Below are positions 5,851 to 9,697 of a stretch of 9,697 nt of DNA, piece by piece; the stretch's first letter is position 1; the number at the start of each line of letters is the position of its first letter. Location of the stretch: positions 1 through 9,697 of the forward strand of contig JAKCDN010000090.1 of assembly GCA_021841795.1 (NCBI GenBank), written 5' to 3'. The position numbers were made by a program, and so were the translations under genes. The notes beneath the pieces were generated by a model. The model made no database searches and was not told the DNA's origin. It saw only the letters and a list, made by a program, of their open reading frames with translations. The stretch comes from Acidobacteriota bacterium. Its GTDB lineage: Bacteria; Acidobacteriota; Terriglobia; Terriglobales; Acidobacteriaceae.

Positions 5851-6129
5851 ATGCCCAATTCCCTGCTTCCCCCCGAAGAGCGCAATCTCACTCCCGCCCA
5901 GGTTGAGGCGCTGGACAAGCGGCGCGAGCTCGGTCACACCTTTCTTGTGATCGCTGGACAGTTTACGGTGCTCGCGGTTGTGCTCCTCCTCTGGGTCGGC
6001 CAGGATCTCAGCTACTCGCCCGGTTGGCTGCATCCCATGGCTTACTACTTCGCCATTGCCATCCTGCTGATGACCATCTTCACCCTCACCGGCCTCGTGC
6101 TCCGCCGCGGTACGCCGCGCATCGACTAG
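5851..6129 (+). CDS. Small integral membrane protein with two TM helices
   Basis: A 92-aa protein with a strong AGGAGA ribosome-binding site at 5839-5844, six bases before the ATG. A polar N-terminus (about 1-29, with LTPAQVEALDKRRELG) is followed by TM helix 1 (about 30-50, ending LAVVLLLWVG), a short loop (51-62) and TM helix 2 (about 63-84, ending TGLVL), then a basic tail RRGTPRID. Charge placement suggests both ends lie in the cytoplasm. It follows the zinc-ribbon gene on the same strand after 105 nt with its own ribosome-binding site; no promoter is evident in the gap. I do not recognise the family. Size and layout fit small accessory subunits or stress-related membrane proteins, but nothing decides between these. 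Confidence 0.75.
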   Translation: MPNSLLPPEERNLTPAQVEALDKRRELGHTFLVIAGQFTVLAVVLLLWVGQDLSYSPGWLHPMAYYFAIAILLMTIFTLTGLVLRRGTPRID

Positions 6130-6177
6130 GGTTTATCGCCCCAGCCCCGGCTCCCCGCACTTCGCATCGCATCTCCC

Positions 6178-6208
6178 GCGCGCCGCTGTCCGCAAGGCTG
6201 CGGCGCGC
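6178..6208. terminator. GC-only hairpin downstream of the small membrane protein gene
   Basis: GCGCGCCGC (6178-6186) and GCGGCGCGC (6200-6208) form a perfect 9-bp stem with a 13-nt loop, about 50 nt after the stop at 6129. No T-run follows on either strand. It may end or protect the mRNA of the membrane protein gene. The rest of 6130-6370 shows no gene. It contains a palindrome CACAGTCTGTG (6336-6346) and a looser pair CGCAAAA/TTTTGCG (6302-6308 with 6347-6353), just beyond the 3' end of the tRNA gene. Confidence 0.35.
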
Positions 6209-6370
6209 TCTCGCGTCTGCCCCGAAAAGCTTGAAGTGATCGCCATGGCGGCGGATTCGCGCGCGGCCGTCTTGCCCGCACCGGAAGAGCGCGAGCACGC
6301 ACGCAAAATTCCGGGCCCTGCCAAAGGCCTGTTCCCACAGTCTGTGTTTTGCGCGTGATCGAGTCAGGAA

Positions 6371-6460
6371 TGGCGGAGAGGGAGGGATTCGAACCCCCGA
6401 TACCCTTTCGGGTACGCCGGTTTTCAAGACCGGAGCCATCAACCACTCGGCCACCTCTCC
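6371..6460 (-). tRNA. tRNA-Ser (anticodon UGA)
   Basis: A 90-nt class II tRNA gene read on the minus strand. The acceptor stem GGAGAGG (6460-6454) pairs with CCTCTCC, followed by discriminator G and an encoded CCA (6373-6371). The D arm contains TGGCCGAGTGG. The anticodon stem is CCGGT/ACCGG with loop CTTGAAA, giving anticodon TGA (plus-strand 6424-6426). The long variable arm TACCC-GAAA-GGGTA is diagnostic for Ser/Leu/Tyr-type class II tRNAs, and the T loop is TTCGAAT. All helices pair well, so it should be functional and read UCA and related serine codons. Confidence 0.97.
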
Positions 6461-6481
6461 GCAATCAGCCGGTCCTCCTCG

Positions 6482-6487
6482 ATTGTA
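6482..6487 (-). promoter_or_regulatory. Possible -10 box of tRNA-Ser
   Basis: TACAAT on the minus strand at 6487-6482 (five of six to consensus) lies 21 nt before the mature 5' end at 6460, a reasonable distance for a tRNA promoter. No good -35 is seen (AGATGT at 17 bp). The tRNA may also be reached by read-through from the hydrolase gene that ends 80 nt upstream. Confidence 0.3.
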
Positions 6488-6539
6488 CGTCGAACGGCGT
6501 CCGCACATCTCGTTGACATCGAACGGACACAGTTTACGG

Positions 6540-8468
6540 CTACGGCATCACCAGCACCTCGACGCCCGAGGCCGCGTCTTTCTGATGGAAGATCTGCTCC
6601 GTGGCCTTTTGAAAATCTCCGGGCTTCGCATTGGGGATGTCGGTGAAGGTCTGCGGGTTGCGATCCGTCAGCGGAAACCACGAGCTCTGTACCTGCACCA
6701 TGATGCGATGGCCGCGGCGGAAGGTATGGTAAAGGTCGGGCATGGTGAAGTCGATCGCGGTCACCTGGCCGGGCGTGAGAGGCTCGGGCTTCTCCCAGTT
6801 GGAGCGGAACTTGGCCCGGAACGGTTCCCCCCGCAGCAGTTGCTGGTAGCCGCCCATGTGCAGTGACGGCGCGCTCACGATGCGCTTGTTGCCCTCGGAC
6901 AAGGAATCCGGATCGGGATAATGGTCCGGATAAACGTCGATGAGCTTCACGTCGAAATCCGAGTCTGTGCCCGTGCTTGCCACCTTCAGGTGCGGAGAAA
7001 TGGGGCCGGCGATCGTCACGTCTTCCGTGAGCGGATCGGTCTCGTACGTCACCACGTCGGGCCGTGAACTGGCGAAGCGCTGGTCGTCGACCATGTACCG
7101 CTGCGGTACCGTGTCGGTGGTATAGCCCACAAACGGCACCGGATGGCTGGGATCGCTCAGGTACTCGTCTGCGCTCTTGTCCTCCGTGGGCGGATCGAAG
7201 CTGAGCTTGCCGTCGGCATGGAAATAAAGCGTCTTTGCCGCGGCAGCTTTCGGCGGCCACGCATCGTAGTGCCGCCACACGTCGCTGCCGGTCTCAAATA
7301 CGACCGCCGTGGGCAGGGTTTTGCCCTTGCCCTTTAGATAATGCTCGAAGAAGGGGAATTGAACTTCAGCACGAAAGTAGTCGCCGGTCCGGGCGTGGAA
7401 CTCTACATCGCCCAGACGGTCTCCTGCGCCCCGCGCCCAGCCTCCATGCGCCCACGGCCCCTCCACCAGCGTGATCGGGGTCGCGGGATTGAATTTGCGA
7501 ATGGCGTTAAACGTGCGATACGGTCCCTCCAGATCTTCGGCATCAAACCAGCCGCCTACCACCAGCACCGCGCACTTCACGTTCTTCATGTGCCGCGAAA
7601 GGTCGCGAATCTGCCAGTATCGGTCGTAAGTGTCGTGCCTGTACTGGTCGTCCCAGAGCGCGGTCGATGTCGTCATCAGTCTGTCGAGGTTCGCAACGTT
7701 GCCCGCGTTCAGATAGAACTGGTAGCTGTCGGACGTGCCGAAGTCGAACGGTTCCCCATCTTCGGTCTCCGTCGGATTCCTCTGCGCATGAAAGAACGGC
7801 GCATAAAATCCATATCCGGCAGAGAGCATCAGGGCGCCGCCATGATACGTATCGTCATCAAAAAACAGATTGGTCATGGGCGCCTGCGGACTGGCAGCCG
7901 CGATGGCCGGATGTGAGTTGATGATGGACGCCGAGGTGTAAAACCCGGGATAGGAGATCCCCCAGATGCCGACCTTCCCGTTGTTGTTGGGCACGTGCCT
8001 GAGCAGGAATGCGATGGTGTCGTAGGTATCGGAAGACTCGTCGACATCCTGCGGCGTTTTCTTCTCATCGATGGCCGGATGCATCTCAACGAATTTGCCT
8101 TCGCTCATCCAGCGCCCGCGCACGTCCTGATAGACAAAAATGTAGCCCGAACGCTCGAACTCCTCCGACGGCCCCAGGAGCTTTCGATAGTTGCCCTCGC
8201 CGTATGGGGCAACACCATAAGGCGTGCGATTCATCATGAAAGGATACGGGCCCGGATCGGCCGGAAACGCCGCAACCTTGGGCACGTAGACGGACGTAAA
8301 CAACCGCACCCCATCGCGCATGGGGATGCGGTACTCGTACTTGGCGTAGTGCGCGCGGACAAAATCTTCGCCGGCCGGCTGCGGCGTCGACTGCTGGCCG
8401 CCGGTAAAAGATACGACAAGAAGCGCGGAGGCGCACACCGCAAGGGCCGAGCAGCGCGAAACGAGCAT
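6540..8468 (-). CDS. Secreted α-amino acid ester hydrolase / CocE-type serine hydrolase
   Basis: A 642-aa protein. AGGAGA at 8484-8479 lies ten bases ahead of the ATG. Residues 1-30 form a hydrophobic export signal, possibly a signal peptide ending near FTGG. The rest is an α/β-hydrolase of the X-Pro dipeptidyl-peptidase/CocE group with its usual C-terminal jelly-roll. Landmarks are RDGVRLFTSVYVPK (51-64), RTPYG with Tyr84 (likely oxyanion tyrosine), YQDVRGRWMSEG (113-124), GISYPG with nucleophile Ser172, GGWFDAED with Asp309, and GPWAHGGW with His341. Order and spacing closely match the Ser-Asp-His triad of characterised α-amino acid ester hydrolases. The acidic residues near 204-206 (FDDD) and Glu311/Asp312 would match the carboxylate cluster that binds the substrate α-ammonium group in that family. 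Such enzymes hydrolyse or transfer α-amino acyl groups, including β-lactam side chains. A dipeptidase or ester-cleaving role is also possible. It follows the M61 gene after 198 nt on the same strand. Confidence 0.88.
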   Translation of the reverse strand: MLVSRCSALAVCASALLVVSFTGGQQSTPQPAGEDFVRAHYAKYEYRIPMRDGVRLFTSVYVPKVAAFPADPGPYPFMMNRTPYGVAPYGEGNYRKLLGPSEEFERSGYIFVYQDVRGRWMSEGKFVEMHPAIDEKKTPQDVDESSDTYDTIAFLLRHVPNNNGKVGIWGISYPGFYTSASIINSHPAIAAASPQAPMTNLFFDDDTYHGGALMLSAGYGFYAPFFHAQRNPTETEDGEPFDFGTSDSYQFYLNAGNVANLDRLMTTSTALWDDQYRHDTYDRYWQIRDLSRHMKNVKCAVLVVGGWFDAEDLEGPYRTFNAIRKFNPATPITLVEGPWAHGGWARGAGDRLGDVEFHARTGDYFRAEVQFPFFEHYLKGKGKTLPTAVVFETGSDVWRHYDAWPPKAAAAKTLYFHADGKLSFDPPTEDKSADEYLSDPSHPVPFVGYTTDTVPQRYMVDDQRFASSRPDVVTYETDPLTEDVTIAGPISPHLKVASTGTDSDFDVKLIDVYPDHYPDPDSLSEGNKRIVSAPSLHMGGYQQLLRGEPFRAKFRSNWEKPEPLTPGQVTAIDFTMPDLYHTFRRGHRIMVQVQSSWFPLTDRNPQTFTDIPNAKPGDFQKATEQIFHQKDAASGVEVLVMP

Positions 8469-8666
8469 CTCGAGAATGTCTCCTGAATGAACAGACTAAT
8501 CGAATCCGTAATCCTGGTTCACTATGGGCGCAAGGAGTCCATGAACGACTGGCGCGTGGGGCCGAAACGGGGTGCAGGCTGAGGCCATCAGGGCCGCTGC
8601 CGGAGGACGCCGGCCACGGCCCACACGGCAACCAGCCGGCCGCAAAACCTTTTGCCTCGCTCGTGT

Positions 8667-9697
8667 TTACCGCTCCGCTTTCTGCTCTTCGGCCGGGGCC
8701 TTCTCAGGCGCGGTCAGCGGTTTCGTGATGTCGTCAAGGTAGTCCGGCGCTCCATCAACCCGTTCGAGCACGGGATAGCGCTCGCCATCGTGGAAGTCGA
8801 TATCGACCGTGGAAACAAACGAGTCGGCCTGCACAATAACGCGAATCGGCTCCGTGGTCCCTTTGGCAGCGCGAATTGCCGCGCGCATTGCCTCGGCAGA
8901 ATAGATTTGCCCATCGACGGCCATGATCCTCTCACTCGGCGCCAGGCGCGCCTTGTCGGCCGGACCACCCCAGCGTACGTCGGAGATCGATCCATCGCCG
9001 GAGATGCGCAGACCAACCGAAAACCAGCAGTCCGTGCCTGTGGAACGCGTGCCGTCGTCACCCGCTAGAGTGTGTTGCGTGGCGCTGGGCTCGTCCTGGT
9101 AAACGAGTTTGTAGCCCCCCTGCCCGATGCCGGCCAGATCGGCATGAGGATGCAGCTTGTCAACCCGATCATGGAGAAAACCGGCCCAGTCATAAGGCAC
9201 AACGGCATTCAGATCCTGCACCAGTTCATTGAAATCGTAGGTTACGATGAGCGGGCCGGTGTTTCCGCCCTTTCCGAGGAAGATTCTTGCAAAGTCGTCC
9301 AGAGACTTCCGGTTTTGTGTCACTTGACGGATAAGCGTGTCGGCGTCCAGCCACAGCAGTTCGCCCTCCGCGTAGTAGTCCTGGCCTCGCCTCCAGTTGA
9401 ACCATGGCGTGTAGAAGCGGATCACGCTGGCAGCAATGGCGGTATCCTCAGTGGATCGCCAGTCGCGGCCGGGGGTATAGTCCCGGGTTGCCGCCGTCTG
9501 GGCCAGCTTGTCGCGATACTGGGCCTGGGTTTCAAATTCGGCGCGCGCGGCCAGCACATCGCCGAAATATTCCGTCATCCCCTCATACACCCACAGCAGC
9601 GCCCCCTGCTGCGGCGTGGCAAAGTCCGGTTGATACAGGCCTACGGGCCGGCGATACTTGCCGTTCCAGGAGTGCGTGAACTCGTGGGGCAACAGAT
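8667..9697 (-). CDS. M61-family metallopeptidase with C-terminal PDZ domain (5' end cut by window edge)
   Basis: Only the C-terminal ~343 residues are present; the frame runs open through the right edge, so no start can be given, and the TTG at 9692-9690 is not a real start. The zinc site HEFTH (HExxH, codons 9686-9672) is followed by SWNGKYRRP. After 29 residues comes the third zinc ligand in WVYEGMTEYFGD, the spacing expected for M61 (glycyl aminopeptidase-like) enzymes. Next are AEGELLWLDADTLIRQ, typical of the family, and a PDZ domain (about codons 9026-8784) containing GLRISGDGSISDVRWGGPA and SERIMAVDGQ. The tail EKAPAEEQKAER is charged and probably disordered. M61 members are usually around 600 aa with an N-terminal β domain, so about 40% is missing here. 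They are typically exported peptidases; the signal region lies outside the window. It precedes the ester hydrolase gene on the same strand. Confidence 0.92.
   Translation of the reverse strand, partial: LLPHEFTHSWNGKYRRPVGLYQPDFATPQQGALLWVYEGMTEYFGDVLAARAEFETQAQYRDKLAQTAATRDYTPGRDWRSTEDTAIAASVIRFYTPWFNWRRGQDYYAEGELLWLDADTLIRQVTQNRKSLDDFARIFLGKGGNTGPLIVTYDFNELVQDLNAVVPYDWAGFLHDRVDKLHPHADLAGIGQGGYKLVYQDEPSATQHTLAGDDGTRSTGTDCWFSVGLRISGDGSISDVRWGGPADKARLAPSERIMAVDGQIYSAEAMRAAIRAAKGTTEPIRVIVQADSFVSTVDIDFHDGERYPVLERVDGAPDYLDDITKPLTAPEKAPAEEQKAER

Noticed and set aside
2302..6199. Four inverted repeats in the window all have 13-nt loops (2302-2314, 4340-4352, 4371-4383, 6187-6199).
   Set aside because: Neither arms nor loops share sequence, so a common element family is not supported; probably coincidence.
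6371..6460. tRNA-Ser as an attachment site for an integrated island.
   Set aside because: No integrase next to the tRNA 3' end and no second copy of the tRNA 3' end was seen in the window.
6371..6508. Minus-strand reading frame giving GEVAEWLMAPVLKTG across the tRNA.
   Set aside because: It is the well-known false translation of a tRNA-Ser gene; the tRNA explains the sequence fully.
6513..6518. Perfect -35 hexamer TTGACA on the plus strand.
   Set aside because: No -10 at a suitable distance, and it would drive antisense transcription into the hydrolase gene.
6439..7278. A second minus-strand frame overlapping the ester hydrolase gene.
   Set aside because: The ester hydrolase frame carries signal peptide, catalytic motifs and ribosome-binding site; this frame has none and runs into the tRNA.
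8609..8640. Two GCCGGC palindromes (8609-8614, 8635-8640) between the M61 and hydrolase genes as a terminator.
   Set aside because: Only 6 bp each, each self-complementary and common in this GC-rich DNA, with no T-run at a suitable place.
8652..9068. Plus-strand frame opposite the PDZ region of the M61 peptidase.
   Set aside because: No motif or ribosome-binding site; the M61/PDZ frame is certain.

Overview
The window is high-GC, gene-dense bacterial DNA. It probably comes from the Acidobacteriota (Terriglobia/Acidobacteriaceae type). This rests on the mix of a secreted GH115-like glycosidase, a CocE/α-amino-acid-ester-hydrolase-type enzyme, an M61 peptidase, and several small zinc-ribbon or membrane proteins that look lineage-specific. 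It is an inference; there is no rRNA or other phylogenetic marker here apart from one tRNA.

Layout. 24-2276 (+): exported, divergent GH115-type (xylan α-glucuronidase-like) glycosidase. A perfect 11-bp inverted repeat (2291-2325) separates it from a convergent gene. 2388-4148 (-): a TIR-domain protein with one transmembrane helix and a large non-cytoplasmic α-helical, toroid-like C-terminal region. It may be preceded by a 12-codon basic leader ORF (4145-4183) whose stop overlaps the TIR start codon, directly behind a perfect TATAAT box. 4196-4641: a ~450-nt non-coding stretch rich in inverted repeats, followed by an AT-rich patch and a dyad. 4642-5154 (+), 5184-5354 (-), 5467-5745 (+) and 5851-6129 (+): four small genes of unknown function (a protein with two Cys clusters, a basic 56-aa protein, a zinc-ribbon protein and a two-TM membrane protein). 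6371-6460 (-): tRNA-Ser(UGA). 6540-8468 (-): secreted serine hydrolase of the α-amino acid ester hydrolase/CocE family with its full catalytic set. 8667-9697 (-): the C-terminal part of an M61 metallopeptidase with a PDZ domain, cut by the window edge.

Function. The right third (M61 peptidase, ester hydrolase, then the tRNA) points to peptide or acylated-amino-compound breakdown outside the cytoplasm. The left gene points to plant hemicellulose breakdown. The middle holds the least explained content: a membrane-anchored TIR protein that keeps its likely catalytic glutamate, with an unusual 5' arrangement and a structured intergenic region. No CRISPR array, insertion sequence, integrase or phage gene was seen. 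The plus strand is strongly C-rich over G from the left edge to about 5750, whichever strand is coding, and becomes nearly balanced to the right.
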